Position numbers and translations under genes: made by a program. Below, piece by piece: positions 1-13,489 of a stretch of 64,000 nucleotides of DNA (within the stretch, counting starts at the first letter, position 1; every line of letters starts with the position of its first letter). Under the pieces are notes generated by a model, which saw only the letters and a program-made list of their open reading frames with translations, was not told the origin of the DNA and made no database searches. Origin of the DNA: Welwitschia mirabilis. Lineage: Eukaryota; Gnetophyta; Gnetopsida; Welwitschiales. The DNA is taken from positions 145,618,431 through 145,682,430 of the forward strand of contig JBOZIK010000001.1 of assembly GCA_051453625.1 (NCBI GenBank). The letters are read 5' to 3'.

Positions 1-940
1 ACATGCTATAGTGTAAACTTTAGTTATTAATGAGAAAACCCCAATACTTTTTTTCAAATTTAGGTGCATAACTTATTATAATTATGTAAAAGCTAATTTT
101 ATGTTTCTTCTATTATGCAACATGGATAAAGGCTTATTCCTATTTACAACATTTCTTATGTTTTTCTATTCCATTTTGTATTCAATATTTGTAGATAACT
201 TACTATAATGATTCAAATAAATTAGATATAAGACACAATATTTTTTATTATTCAAAAAGGGAAGAATAAATAAAACCTTAATAAAATTTCCTTTTGAGTG
301 TAAAATTTGAAAATACAAGGTCAAAATTCCTCATAAAACCTTTAGGGTATCCACCCTTAATTCTATCTTCTATTTTTATATGCATAAGCATGTACTAGCT
401 ATTAATCATAACCTCTCTCATATGATATTAATTTAGCATTAATTCATAAAATTTTGTAGTTTTTAATGACTCTACAACAAGAAATATAAGACTTATGATA
501 TTTTAAATAATTTTCAAAACAAATTCTCATGTAATTTTCTCTCTTTATCATCCTACTGTTTTTCTTCATAACACTATAATTTGATAGTCTTATGATATGA
601 TTATAGTATAGTATTAGACTTTGAGCATTTTATCAGGTGATAACACATTCTAAACTATACTATTTGAAATTTAAAAATTTATAAAGCTTTTCCAAATTTA
701 TGCAGTTATGTTTTAATTTAATTTTTAGTTATTAGATTAATTTATATAATGTTCTAATCATAAGATTAATATTTCCAATTTTAATTTTCCTTGCATGTCA
801 CAATTACTATGGTTGTTAATTTTTTTCATTTTACTTATTGATTATATTAAATATATTTATTATTTTTAAAATATAATTATGACTTTTACTTCATGCATCC
901 TTATGAATCCTAACAAAAATTTTAAGTTCAACATGCAACC
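1..940. repeat. Tandem repeat, copy 1 (~940 bp)
   Basis: Copy 1 aligns base for base with 1041-1980, with roughly 5% differences by eye. Both copies start at ACATGCTATAGTG and end at AACATGCAACC, directly before an N gap. The unit is AT-rich and has no convincing ORF. It could be a long satellite-like monomer or a locally duplicated repeat whose unit continues into the unresolved gap. Confidence 0.85.
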
Positions 941-1040
941 NNNNNNNNNNNNNNNNNNNNNNNNNNNNNNNNNNNNNNNNNNNNNNNNNNNNNNNNNNNN
1001 NNNNNNNNNNNNNNNNNNNNNNNNNNNNNNNNNNNNNNNN
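941..1040. other. Assembly gap, 100 N
   Basis: Exactly 100 N lie between two copies of the same repeat. The round number suggests a placeholder of unknown true size. Confidence 0.95.
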
Positions 1041-1980
1041 ACATGCTATAGTGTAAACTTTAGTTATTAATGAGAAAACCCCAATACTTTTTTTCAAATT
1101 TAGGTGCATAACTTATTGTAATTATGTAATAGATAATTTTATGTTTCTTCTATTATGCGACATGGATAAAGGCTTATTCCTATTTACAAAATTTCTTATG
1201 TTTTCCTATTCCATTTTGAATTTAATATTTGCAGATAACTTACTATAATGATTCAAATAAATTAGATATAAGACACATTATTTTTTATTATTCAAAAAGG
1301 GAAGAATAAATAAAACATTAATAAAATTCCCTTTTGAGTCTAAAAATTAAAAATACAAGGTTAAATTCCTCATAAAACTTTTAAGGGGTATCCACCTTTA
1401 ATTCTATCTCCTATTTTTATATGCAAAAGCATGTACTAGTTATTAATTATAACCTCTCTCATATGATATTAATTTAGCATTAATTCATAAAATTTTATAG
1501 TTTTTAATGACTCTATAACAAGAAATATAAGTCTTGTGATATTTTAAATAATTTTCAAAACAAATGCTCATGTAATTTTCTCTCTTCATCATCCTGTTAT
1601 TTTTCTTTATAACACTATAATTTGATAGTCTTATGACATGGTTATAGTATAGTATTAGACTTTGAGTGTTTTATCAGGTGACAACACATCCTAAACTATA
1701 CTATTTGAAATTTAAAAATTTCTAATGTTTTTCCAAATTTATGCAGTTATGTTTTAATTTAATTTTTAGTTATTAGATAAATTTATATAATGTTCTAATC
1801 ATAAGATTAATATTTTCAATTTTAATTTTCCTCACATGTCACAATTACTATGGTTGTTATTTTTTTCATTTTACTTATTGATTATATTAAATATATTTAT
1901 TAGTTTTAAAATATAATTATGACTTTTACTTCATGCATCCTTATGAATCCTAACAAAAATTTTAAGTTCAACATGCAACC
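1041..1980. repeat. Tandem repeat, copy 2 (~940 bp)
   Basis: Second copy of the unit at 1-940, with scattered substitutions and small indels. It stops at the same base of the unit as copy 1, where the next gap begins. Predicted proteins spanning the gap edge are artefacts. Confidence 0.85.
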
Positions 1981-2430
1981 NNNNNNNNNNNNNNNNNNNN
2001 NNNNNNNNNNNNNNNNNNNNNNNNNNNNNNNNNNNNNNNNNNNNNNNNNNNNNNNNNNNNNNNNNNNNNNNNNNNNNNNNNNNNNNNNNNNNNNNNNNNN
2101 NNNNNNNNNNNNNNNNNNNNNNNNNNNNNNNNNNNNNNNNNNNNNNNNNNNNNNNNNNNNNNNNNNNNNNNNNNNNNNNNNNNNNNNNNNNNNNNNNNNN
2201 NNNNNNNNNNNNNNNNNNNNNNNNNNNNNNNNNNNNNNNNNNNNNNNNNNNNNNNNNNNNNNNNNNNNNNNNNNNNNNNNNNNNNNNNNNNNNNNNNNNN
2301 NNNNNNNNNNNNNNNNNNNNNNNNNNNNNNNNNNNNNNNNNNNNNNNNNNNNNNNNNNNNNNNNNNNNNNNNNNNNNNNNNNNNNNNNNNNNNNNNNNNN
2401 NNNNNNNNNNNNNNNNNNNNNNNNNNNNNN
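1981..2430. other. Assembly gap, 450 N
   Basis: Unresolved sequence. The DNA after it does not resemble the 940-bp repeat, so the repeat array probably ends inside this gap. Confidence 0.95.
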
Positions 2431-3564
2431 AAAATATATATATACCTAAACATTCTATGATATATTTAATATGTTTAAAAATATAACAATGAAATTTTCA
2501 TAATGTGGATATGAACAAAAAAGATTGACATAATTTTTCTTTAATGGTTTAACTTCATGTAGTAAAACAATCTTAGATATAATGAATCAAGGTAAATTTA
2601 TAGAAAAAGTAAATGACAAAGGATAGATTTCATTGAAAATATTCATGAAAACTATAAAAATGGAAAAGAAAAACCTTAATATCCCATGAAGAGAAAGGAT
2701 CCAAGGTTTCTAGCATTTTCAGCACAGTCAATCTCTTGAGATTAACTACATAATTGAAGAACTTTCTAAAGAATTGAAAGTACTAAAATTTAGAAATTTG
2801 AATTTTATTATTATTTGTATCACATTTAGTAGTACTTTATATGAAACTAATTAATTCCCTTACTTTCTCACTTTTAAGATGTTATAATAGAAAATATGAA
2901 AACTATTAATAAGTTTAAGAAAGAAAATCAATTTTCATAAATTTAAAATCCCAATTACAAAAACAATAATAACTTTTCTTACAGAAATTAATAAAATGCA
3001 GATAATGTTCAAGTTGTATAAGCTAATTAATCTATACCATCAAGAACTATAATCCATGTTAACACTAAATGTTTAGCAACAATAATAATAATAAAGGAAT
3101 GAAAATAATATAAAATGAATTTTATTCAAATCCATGATATTATTAAAAAACTAGCAAATAAAAATTATGATGTAAGATTCTCTAATTTACAATAAAACAT
3201 GTGGTGACTTTAATACCACATTTACAATAATATCAATTAAAGAAAAATTCCTAAAGAAAACTAAGAAAATAATCAAAATCAACCAATAATACAAGATAAG
3301 ATTCTAAAAACACAAGATCACAATTAAAATAAATCAACTCTATTATAAATTGAACTACAAAATTAACATGTGAGAAGTAAGTAACTTCTAATATAACTTA
3401 GAGATGGTTTTCCCCCTATCTTTATATATTTTGTAATAAAAATACAAAATATGAAGATATCTTGGAAATATTTATGGAAGTATATTTTTATTATATGTAA
3501 TTAAAAAAACTGAGTTATTCTACATTCCTTGAATATATTCTCATAGTTAAGAGAAAACACAATA
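2431..3564. other. Unassigned AT-rich intergenic DNA
   Basis: No ORF of note, no recognisable retroelement domain and no clear repeat of another part of the window. It holds short A/T-rich stretches, an ATA run near 2435 and an AAT run near 3080. It may be decayed LTR or spacer sequence. Confidence 0.6.
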
Positions 3565-4158
3565 NNNNNNNNNNNNNNNNNNNNNNNNNNNNNNNNNNNN
3601 NNNNNNNNNNNNNNNNNNNNNNNNNNNNNNNNNNNNNNNNNNNNNNNNNNNNNNNNNNNNNNNNNNNNNNNNNNNNNNNNNNNNNNNNNNNNNNNNNNNN
3701 NNNNNNNNNNNNNNNNNNNNNNNNNNNNNNNNNNNNNNNNNNNNNNNNNNNNNNNNNNNNNNNNNNNNNNNNNNNNNNNNNNNNNNNNNNNNNNNNNNNN
3801 NNNNNNNNNNNNNNNNNNNNNNNNNNNNNNNNNNNNNNNNNNNNNNNNNNNNNNNNNNNNNNNNNNNNNNNNNNNNNNNNNNNNNNNNNNNNNNNNNNNN
3901 NNNNNNNNNNNNNNNNNNNNNNNNNNNNNNNNNNNNNNNNNNNNNNNNNNNNNNNNNNNNNNNNNNNNNNNNNNNNNNNNNNNNNNNNNNNNNNNNNNNN
4001 NNNNNNNNNNNNNNNNNNNNNNNNNNNNNNNNNNNNNNNNNNNNNNNNNNNNNNNNNNNNNNNNNNNNNNNNNNNNNNNNNNNNNNNNNNNNNNNNNNNN
4101 NNNNNNNNNNNNNNNNNNNNNNNNNNNNNNNNNNNNNNNNNNNNNNNNNNNNNNNNNN
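3565..4158. other. Assembly gap, 594 N
   Basis: Unresolved bases. Only about 85 bp of unassigned sequence separates this gap from the start of TE1 at 4244. Confidence 0.95.
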
Positions 4159-5189
4159 TTGAGTAATAAAGAGAAATCACCATAGCTTGAACTTGTACCA
4201 TAATATTAAAGTGTTAAATATGATACTTAGATAAACTTGAACATGTAACACCCTAAACATATCACCAATGTAGTAAGCTTGTAAGCTTGTAGTATAGTAT
4301 TCTCATTAGTATGTATTATTGTTGTTAATATTATGTACCTATGTAAGTATATGTAGACTCATAATATGATGTTATCATGATTTTTCTCTACCTTTGTATT
4401 ATTATCAATATACATGTATAAGTATGATTTTTAAAAGATGTCTCTAAATTTATGGATAGATTATTAGGATGATATATAAATAGTGTAGCTTAAGTATAAT
4501 CTCTAGTATAATTTTTACTATAGGATTAATGCTAAAATTCTTATTTTAATTACTTAGATTTAATTAGGATTCGATAAATATTAATAAAACTAGACCTCAA
4601 AAAATTATGGAAATATGTTTATGTGATCTAAAATATATTAAAAAAAGGCTTTAAAATGGAACAATCAAAGAATTAATAATATATTTAATTAATTACTTTA
4701 ATGTCTTACTAATTTACATGGTGTGACTTGAATAACAATAGAATAAAATAATTATTTAATTAGCTTAATAGGATGCTAGCATGCATGAGACATTATTGTA
4801 TGTTATAAAATTGACACTGTTTTTTTCCATTTGACAAGAAAGGTGGATTAAGATGAAGTAATCTAAACATTATTAATGGAAATGTTTTTAATTTAAGAAA
4901 AGATGGATTAAGGATGAAGTAATCTTAACATTATTAATGGAAATGTTTTTACTTTAAATGCTTGGTTTCTTAGTTAAAGAAAAAGTTGGAAAAATATTAA
5001 ATCATAAAAGAAAGAAATAGTTATCTAAATTTTATATCAAAAACTATGAGTTAAATCTTGAAATATTTCTTGCATTTAAGTTAAATTTGAAATAGTTTTC
5101 TAGAACTTATCTTTAAGTTATTTAAATTATAGCTTGTAAATTATTATTTATTTAACATTATTTGAAAAGAAGAAATGAGTTTGTTTATG

Positions 5190-5289
5190 NNNNNNNNNNN
5201 NNNNNNNNNNNNNNNNNNNNNNNNNNNNNNNNNNNNNNNNNNNNNNNNNNNNNNNNNNNNNNNNNNNNNNNNNNNNNNNNNNNNNNNNN
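5190..5289. other. Assembly gap, 100 N, with overlapping flanks
   Basis: The 53 bases before the gap (5137-5189) recur after it (5290-5342) with two mismatches. The gap may be negative, meaning two overlapping contigs were not merged. Confidence 0.85.
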
Positions 5290-5543
5290 TAAATTATTAT
5301 TTTTTTAACATTATTTTAAAAGAAGAAATGAGTTTGTTTATGAATATTTAGTTAAGTTTCTTGAGAATTGGCATTTCTTTTAGAGTTATTAGGTGTGTAA
5401 TATTTTTCTAAAATTTTTTGATTTAGTTAGATAATGTTAGGCTTTGTTTTTAATTATAAGAAATTCTTCACTACACATTCTTGGTTTTACATAGATGGAA
5501 AAATTCTTATTATTAAATAATTTATACATTTTATCTTTATTTT

Positions 5544-5992
5544 NNNNNNNNNNNNNNNNNNNNNNNNNNNNNNNNNNNNNNNNNNNNNNNNNNNNNNNNN
5601 NNNNNNNNNNNNNNNNNNNNNNNNNNNNNNNNNNNNNNNNNNNNNNNNNNNNNNNNNNNNNNNNNNNNNNNNNNNNNNNNNNNNNNNNNNNNNNNNNNNN
5701 NNNNNNNNNNNNNNNNNNNNNNNNNNNNNNNNNNNNNNNNNNNNNNNNNNNNNNNNNNNNNNNNNNNNNNNNNNNNNNNNNNNNNNNNNNNNNNNNNNNN
5801 NNNNNNNNNNNNNNNNNNNNNNNNNNNNNNNNNNNNNNNNNNNNNNNNNNNNNNNNNNNNNNNNNNNNNNNNNNNNNNNNNNNNNNNNNNNNNNNNNNNN
5901 NNNNNNNNNNNNNNNNNNNNNNNNNNNNNNNNNNNNNNNNNNNNNNNNNNNNNNNNNNNNNNNNNNNNNNNNNNNNNNNNNNNNNNNNNNNN
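5544..5992. other. Assembly gap, 449 N, inside TE1 5' LTR
   Basis: By alignment with the 3' LTR, the missing segment corresponds to roughly 17290-17750. Confidence 0.9.
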
Positions 5993-7384
5993 TTAATATA
6001 AATAAAATGTACAACAATGAAAAATTAATGAAGAAAATAGAAAATATAAAACATACAGCATTAAAGAGCAAATGGATTATCTACACCCAAACAATAGAAA
6101 GAGATAATTCTCCATAGGAAAAGAATAATGAAAATGAGTAGTTAATAGTTAATATGTAACTTGAAAATGTTTCTTTAGATCTTTAACAAACTATTACAGA
6201 GAAGTAATCTAAAGAAAATAACTTAAAAAACAAAGTTATAGGGAAAAATTAATGTTATCCCACTTGAAACAACAAATCAAGCTCTTAAAACACAGTTTCT
6301 AAAGTTAATAATAGAGAATTAAGTCTTCCTTCATCCTTTTCCCTAGTTCTAAAAGGATTTTAATATTTTCTCAAGTTTAATATTGTGAATTTATAATTAC
6401 ATAGGATTATATCAGTGCTATGGTTATGTTGAATTTACCAAAACCTTTCATCTTGATTCCATACAACTTTTTTTTCCCTTCATTGGGGCTAAATCTATAA
6501 TACAATAACTTTTTTCATATATATACCTTTTGAAAATGTTATGTAATAGAAAATAAAGGTATAAAAAAACTAAAAATAAAAGCAACATTCATTTTGAGAA
6601 TGTTTATAAAAAAATAAAAACATAGAGAAAAATAAGAAATAAAAAAAAACAGAATGAAAAAGAAAACACTTATTAGAAATCCTACGGCTACTATCATCCT
6701 AGAAGTGTTTCAATCACACGATTTAAGGCCATTCTTAGAGAAAACTACTAAAATATTAGGATGAGAAAAGGGTGCAAGTGATGGATTCTTGAGAAATGCT
6801 AGAAATGTCCTATAAAACTATTGAGTAAGGCCCTAGGAGGGACATTGAATACCAAAAGAGCAAGACACATTTTCCATATAAGGAAACTATACTATTAAAG
6901 TGCTAAAACATTAAGGAAAGTAAAGAAAATGTTAAGGGCTTAGGGTTTCCAATTTGAAAGAGGAAATAAAGAAGTATTAGAATTGGAAAGTGACAAATAA
7001 GAGGAGAGAAATAAGAGTAGTGGTTAGATTGCTAAGGTTTTAAGAGATGAGTGGATGCTAGACAAGTGAGCACTAAGGAAGATGATACTTCACTTACATG
7101 CTTTAGGTCAACCTTAGGAAGATAATGATTTTGGTCGACATGTAAGACTAAGATAAGTTAGTAAACTAAAATAATAATAAAAATAATAATAATTATTAGG
7201 TTAGTTAGTATTTGATTAATAAAGTTAAGGAAACTAAGTTATAACTTGTGTTTATAATGATAACAATAGTGGGTATGATGGTTAGAAGAAAAAGAAAAAA
7301 AATTAGATGTAGGTATTATGGGTAAAACGTACCCTTATTAGCTAAACTAAAAGTATATAAATTTGTCTTTGAATAAATAACTCT

Positions 7385-7416
<32 letters not shown>

Positions 7417-9278
7417 AAGCCTTAAATTAAAAAAATGATGGATTAAGGATGTACTTTAATTTCTTTTACTAAATAATGATATTTAACTAAAATGTAATGA
7501 GTAAGTATATAGTGCATTATAACCTTGTTACCCATGAAAATTGGCATGGTGGATTAGTTATTATAATTAGATTAGTTAATGAAATATGAGATGAGTTTAA
7601 TACCTAATTGGAAATTAATAAATAAGATATATTGTTAGTGATAATTGCTATTTTTTTGGATCCTTGTAAGACACTATGATGAAATATGAAAATAGTATAT
7701 ATTTTAAGATTTTATATTGGATTACTATAGTTATTTTTATTCATTTTTTAATCTCATTGATTGTCATTCATTTATACTAGATCCTAATCGATCTATATCT
7801 TTGATTTAGTGGCATATGGACATATAAATTTAATATTTTTATCTAATACACATTATCTATCTCTATATTTACTACATGTCATTGTAAAAGGAGTAGTTAG
7901 TTTTTGTTTCATGGATAGCCTCATAAAGTAGACAATCTCACATAGTTGATTTAAGGATGATAGTATGGTATACATGATCAATATTCATGATGAAAAGTCA
8001 CGTGGTAACCCAGTGAAGGGCATGTTTGATAGTGGCATTATACGAGATTAATTTACATGATCCATATGTGGTTGAGTTATTGGCCAGGATGATCTTAGTA
8101 CTTCTAGCATATCGACCTATGCAATTAATGATTATGATCCTATAGTATCCATTGATGAATGGTTGGATTAACACTTCATAGAAAATTTTACTAGTTGTTT
8201 CTATATTTTATATTAATAAATATGAATGTATATTATATGATTTTTTGTGAATTTATGTGGACTTTATGATTACATCATATCTATTATTTTCTTTTTCCTT
8301 TTGGTCATTGAGATAGATCATTTCAATCCATCATATACTCATTTATATTAGAGATGATAGACATAAGATTTAAAACAAAACTATGTGTGGTTTGAGTTCC
8401 TTAAGATAAGGACACATAGGTGTGGTTTCTTGCTAGAGGTTAACCAATCAATTGACCAGATACTAATTTAATACATATTTTTTCAATCATATAATTATAT
8501 TAATTATTTTAAATTTAAATTATATTATGTCTTGTTTTGAGATACTAGGCTATGGAAGACATTATGTTTCTTATGAAGAAGTGAAAAGCTTGGGATGATA
8601 AGAAGAGAAATTGGCTAGCATATCATGTTTTACCTAGCTTTATTAATCTTTAAATCATAGTAAAGAATCAAATAAAGGAAATTAATTCTTCTCAATAGAA
8701 ATACTCATTAATTAATACCAAGCATTAATAAGAAATATTTTAATTAATTTAATAGCTTTGTATGCCTTCATTGCCACTACAAAAAAAGTTGAAAGTATTC
8801 TTGCAAAAAAATCATAAATTCAATGGAAAACCTTTCAATAAACTCTTATTACCTAAATCTAAGAAGCAAAATTAATTTTTATATTGGACACTTGCTCAAT
8901 ACAAGGTTAGATTAAAGCCATGAAATCTAATATCAAAAGTGTCACAAACTTTAGTCTCTTCTTATGTTAAAAGTATTAAGTAGTCTCTTTGATTTTCACC
9001 CTTAGTAGTTAGATAGAAATCAATGTGATTATATGTAGGGGCATTATTATCTTTATATAGCAATTACCTATGTCCTCTACTAGGAGTATTACTAGTGATG
9101 ATTTTTTCATACCACTTGTACTAGTTTTAGCTCGTTCTTGTTTATAACAAAAACCTTTTCTTTAATATGATAATGGCATGTCTTTATCAAATGTGTACTA
9201 AATGCTTTTATCATTTTTATCTTTCTTTTAAAAAAAAGGGGGTAAATTTTGTGGGTTAAATTTGAGTGTAATATGTTC

Positions 9279-9291
9279 TTATATTAGAGTA
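9279..9291 (+). other. TE1 primer-binding site, initiator-Met type, decayed
   Basis: TTATATTAGAGTA matches the initiator-Met PBS consensus TGGTATCAGAGCA at 9 of 13 positions. Three of the four mismatches are G-to-A or C-to-T. It lies directly after the end of the 5' LTR, where a PBS must be. Confidence 0.7.
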
Positions 9292-12100
9292 GGTTATGAT
9301 GGAATCTTAGAGAGGCTGATGAATTTTGAAACAAGGTCCTATCTCTCAAGAAGATGTATTATCTTAACTTATGAATATTCTTTGGAATTCACTAGTTCAT
9401 GAGCTAATGTCTAAGAAAATGATGGAATAATTCCAAAAGCTCCATTTAACACCCAAAATAACTTATAATCAAAATATTCACATAATGTTCTAATACTAAA
9501 ATGTAATATTCACTTTTAATGAGATCATGTTAAATACCACCTTAACTTAACTAGTTATGCTACAACTTCACTTAAGAATAAATTATAATGGATAAAAAAT
9601 AACTATACATACAACTACTAGCTCTAAAAATATACCAGTTATGTTTTGATATATTAATAAGTTAACTTCTAAGACATAAGTACACATGTGCAATTCTAAA
9701 AGATAACTTTTGTATTAAGGGAGAAGATCATCTACACTATGACCAATTTCAAGAAAATAATAAATGTTTATTTATGCTTAAATAATAATACAACTAAAGC
9801 ATGACACCTAGTATGTGATAAGCAAGCATATGAACTATCAACAAGTATATACAAGTCTCTAGAGCACACACGGTCCTTCATACAACAAAGTATAAACAAG
9901 TATATGAATTGTAAACATGTGATAAGTAAGCATATGAACTGTCAACAAGTATATACAAGTCTCTAGAGCACACACGGTCCCTCGTACAACAAAGTATAAA
10001 AACATGTATGTGACACTTAGTATGTGTTACAACCATACCTCTTTTTAGCATCATCCTTTGTAACTTCTTGTACATGCAAGTATGGTCTAAGAGGAGCTCC
10101 TATTTTTTGGAATGCTCCTTGAGTTTTTTTTTGAAAATATACAAAGAATCCATGTGGAAGTTATAATGTAAATAATATAAATCATGAGTATAGTACGTGA
10201 TTTTTGCCTAGAAGATTTGTGAATTCATCTTATTAATACTACTGAATGTTCTAGAATTTTTACATTTCTTTATGAAAATCTTTTTGATATTTATATCGTA
10301 TTTAAATAAATTGACTAACACCATCTAATAAGTCTGAGACACCATCTAATAATCCTAAGACATCATTTAATCAGCTTAAGATATTGTCTAATAATGATAA
10401 ATGGAAACCTTTTTATTTTTAAGTGGTTTAAGCCTCCAAGATCATCCTTTGTAACTTCTTGCACATGCAAGTATGGTCTGAGAGATATAACCTTCACAGT
10501 TCCTAGTGTGGTCTATAATAAGGAATAAGTAGATATAGGATTTCCAGTGCAATGTCAAAATAATTCAAGATGAATAGTTAAAATAATCTAAGAATGTTCT
10601 ACCAAAATAATCAAAGATGTATAGTCAACACAATCCAAGATGTGATGAAGACCTCATCTTCATATTATATTATTTAATGTTGTTCTACAACAATTTAAGT
10701 AATCCACTTGCATATAATCAAAAGGGATAAAATGGTAAATTATATTACATTTTTCCTTTTCTTTCTAGAAGTTTGGTCCCATGGCCTTAGGACTCACATC
10801 AGAGAGTATCACTCTTTGAAGTTTGAATAACTAGTTATCTTAGCTATTTTAAATTCCATAATTTAACATACCACAATATAGGTTAATGGTTTTTCATAAG
10901 ATAATCTCAAGATGACTCACAAGGATAATGTATAAAACTCAGTGAAAATAATTATCAACAAAAAGAAAATGCAAAAATAGGTTTAGAGTTATACAAGAAA
11001 TATAAAATATCCAAAAACCATACAAGATGAAAAATTTAACTAGAACAATACAAAGACATAAGAATAAAATCATACAAAGAGGGAAGTATTAATTTAAACA
11101 ATACAAAGATACAAAATAAAGGATCATACATGGAATAAAGAGAATAACCTAGAACCATACCTGATTTAGATGTAAGACTTGTAAAAATTTAAAGACTTTA
11201 ATACTTTAAAGATTCTAAGATTCCAATGCTTTTCATGCTCTAAGTTTAAAATTGCCAAGATCCAATAACAGAAAAATATAAAAATAAGAGGAGAAAGAAG
11301 ACATATTTATAGTAAGAGGATGTAGGAATATGAAGAGATACAAAGATATAAAGAGACACCATCATGAAAAAAAGGTGGTAAGGATTCCATAACCTTTATT
11401 CATTATCTTGCTTAGCCATTAGGTGCATTAATATTTCATCATAACAATAAATAATAAATGTTTAACATTCCACTCTTTGTAATTATTATGATAAATACTA
11501 AAGGTAGTCCACTTAATAAGTAATTCTAGTAGCCACATAAAATTATTTTCCATAATGAATGAATGTTAAATAAAAGAAAGTGCAACATCATAATTATGGG
11601 CATTGCTTATCATGCACTACTAAAATAAAATATTAAAATAAGTAACATAATGCCTCCTAATAATTATAGTGGTTACAAGAATAATTCGCATGCAATAAAA
11701 TAAGAAAACATAATAATCATGATACATTAATATAATAGTTACAAAAATAAAATAAAATAATATAACCACTAATTTAGCCACTAAAATATTATAATTAAAT
11801 AAACCAAAAAAACTACAAAAATAATATTGTTAATTATGGTGATTATAAAAAAGAGAGCACTTAAAATAATAATTGCAGCATAACAAATTTATACAAAGTA
11901 ATTACATCTCAAATAATAAGATAATAATAAATAAAGAATATAGCAATTAAATTATCATAATGGACTTCATAAGATTAAGATTATTATAACTATTTGGGCT
12001 AAATCCTTAGATCTTCAAAAATCTAGTCGTGATACTTCACCTCCTTAAGTTTTAGGAAAGCAATAATCTTACTGTGGACAAGGCTTGGTTAACTAAAATT
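9292..12100 (+). other. TE1 leader region, non-coding, with internal direct repeats
   Basis: About 2.8 kb between the PBS and the first recognisable gag sequence, longer than I would expect for this clade. No ORF is convincing. It contains a 104-bp direct repeat (9815-9918 and 9919-10006) and a ~48-bp repeat (10048-10095 and about 10438-10486). Part of it may be a later, unrecognised insertion. Confidence 0.55.
9815..10006 (+). repeat. Tandem direct repeat, 104-bp period
   Basis: 9815-9918 is followed by a near-identical second copy from 9919, both containing CTCTAGAGCACACACGGTCC. Short flanks around 9800-9814 and 10009-10028 repeat as well. The high similarity contrasts with the heavily diverged TE1 LTRs, suggesting a later duplication. 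Confidence 0.85.
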
Positions 12101-12129
12101 AATGTTCTCTTCCATATCAAGCAATTATG

Positions 12130-12900
12130 CCTAGAGAAAAGGCTATGCTTGTAATCCTTTAGTTGAAGTGTGATGTGGCATTATGGTAAGAAAATAAATA
12201 TTATAATAGATTATATCCTAAGATTAAAGTTTCTTGGGATCATGTTGTGTAGATTTTTAGAGATTGATATGTTCAAGGATACTTTTGTCGACTAAATGCT
12301 AATGCATTTTATGCCTTAAGGTAAGAGATGATGTCTATGTTTGAGTATGAAAAAATGTCTAGTAGTTTTTTTATGTTATATTCCTCATTTAGATCATCAT
12401 GAGAAAGGCAAAAGTGATAAATTATTGGCTTGATTCAATACTACTCTCAATGATGATGTATTAGTAATGATATTCTAAAGTCTTATAAAAGCTATTACCA
12501 AGGCCAACATTTCAAAATGAAATTTGATTAAGAGGAAGTAAGGTAAAGGAGGGTCACATAAGGAACTAGCTACTAGTCCACCACTATCCAAGCATAAAGA
12601 TGGAATTATTCAAAATATTGTTACTTTTAAAAGAAAAAATTTTGACGTGATAAAGCTATCCAATTCATACTTTAAGTCTTTTAAAGCTAACTCTTATAAG
12701 AAGAAATTTTAAACAAGCATGTTTTCCTCAGGGATTCAATATTCTAAATGTAAGGGTAATTATTATGTCATTATCTATCCTACATGTAAAACATTTTTTC
12801 CCTGTAGAGCATGTTATTAATGTGTTAATATGGGACACTTGATTAAGGATTGTTCTAGTAGGCCTAATTTACTTTTTGAGTTAAGTAGAATGAGTAGCTC
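12130..12900 (+). pseudogene. gag: TE1 gag remnant with CCHC zinc knuckle
   Basis: Gag forms the retrotransposon particle and binds its RNA. Recognisable pieces are a KCDVALW segment near 12150, an SWDHVV segment near 12230 and MSMFEYEKM near 12330, which match the conserved central part of chromovirus gag. The zinc knuckle at 12812-12853 reads C-Y-stop-C-x4-H-x4-C with the normal spacing. The stop is TAA where CAA (Gln) is usual. There are several other stops and frameshifts. No start codon can be assigned. Confidence 0.8.
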
Positions 12901-12979
12901 ATCAAATGTTAGAAGGAAACTTTATTCAACAATGACTTCATAGTTAATGAAAGCTTAAGAATCTATCATTTGAGATTCA

Positions 12980-13260
12980 TGTATGATTAAGAATAAACCC
13001 ATGAACATATTATTTAATTATGAATTGTCCCATTCGTTTATATTAACTAAGTGTGTTAGAACATGTAATTTAATTTTGGATATGTTTGTAGGTAGTTGGA
13101 TAATAGATCTAGTTAATAGATCATGTATAAAAGTTTTTAAAATTATTTACTGATGTCCTCTCTCCTTAGAAGATGTCACTTATCATGTAGATCATCTAGT
13201 GGTTGATTTAGAGGCTTTCAACATAGTCTTAGATATGGACTAGATAGAATTACAGGAGGC
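12980..13260 (+). pseudogene. TE1 aspartic protease remnant
   Basis: The protease would cut the Gag-Pol polyprotein. The active-site block at 13010-13042 reads LFNYELSHSFI against a family pattern of LFDSGAxHSFI, so the catalytic Asp is Asn and the Gly is Glu. Further on, near 13200-13245, DLEAFNIVLDMD is followed by a TAG where this family has Trp. It is clearly dead. It lies between gag and RT, as expected. Confidence 0.75.
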
Positions 13261-13489
13261 CACTATATTTTATGAAAGCTATAGGATTAGGCCATAATAT
13301 TTTATGAAAGTCAAAGCATTTAGTTTATGATTTTAGGGGAAGATAAGGTACTTGATGAAAACTCATCTCTTCTTTATTTTAATTAGTTAAGAAATATTTG
13401 ATGTTGTCATAAAAAGAAGCAAGAAGTCCATCTTTTAATGCTTCAATCTTTTTCCATAAATTAAGATTCTATGACTATAGGACTAGTAA

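Larger units (their letters stand above)
4244..9277 (+). repeat. TE1 5' LTR (~5 kb with two gaps)
   Basis: Colinear with 16222-20827 over its whole length. Matching blocks include 4244-4600 with 16222-16560, 6640-6720 with 18000-18090, 8540-8640 with 20110-20210 and 9110-9270 with 20660-20820. N gaps at 5190-5289 and 5544-5992 hide about 550 positions. A (TA)n run lies near 7386-7412. No ORF is present. Confidence 0.85.

Noticed and set aside
1919-7000. Long predicted proteins at 1919-2449, 3515-4201 and 5487-6071
   Set aside because: They are almost entirely unknown residues translated from N gaps. Only a few real codons flank each gap.
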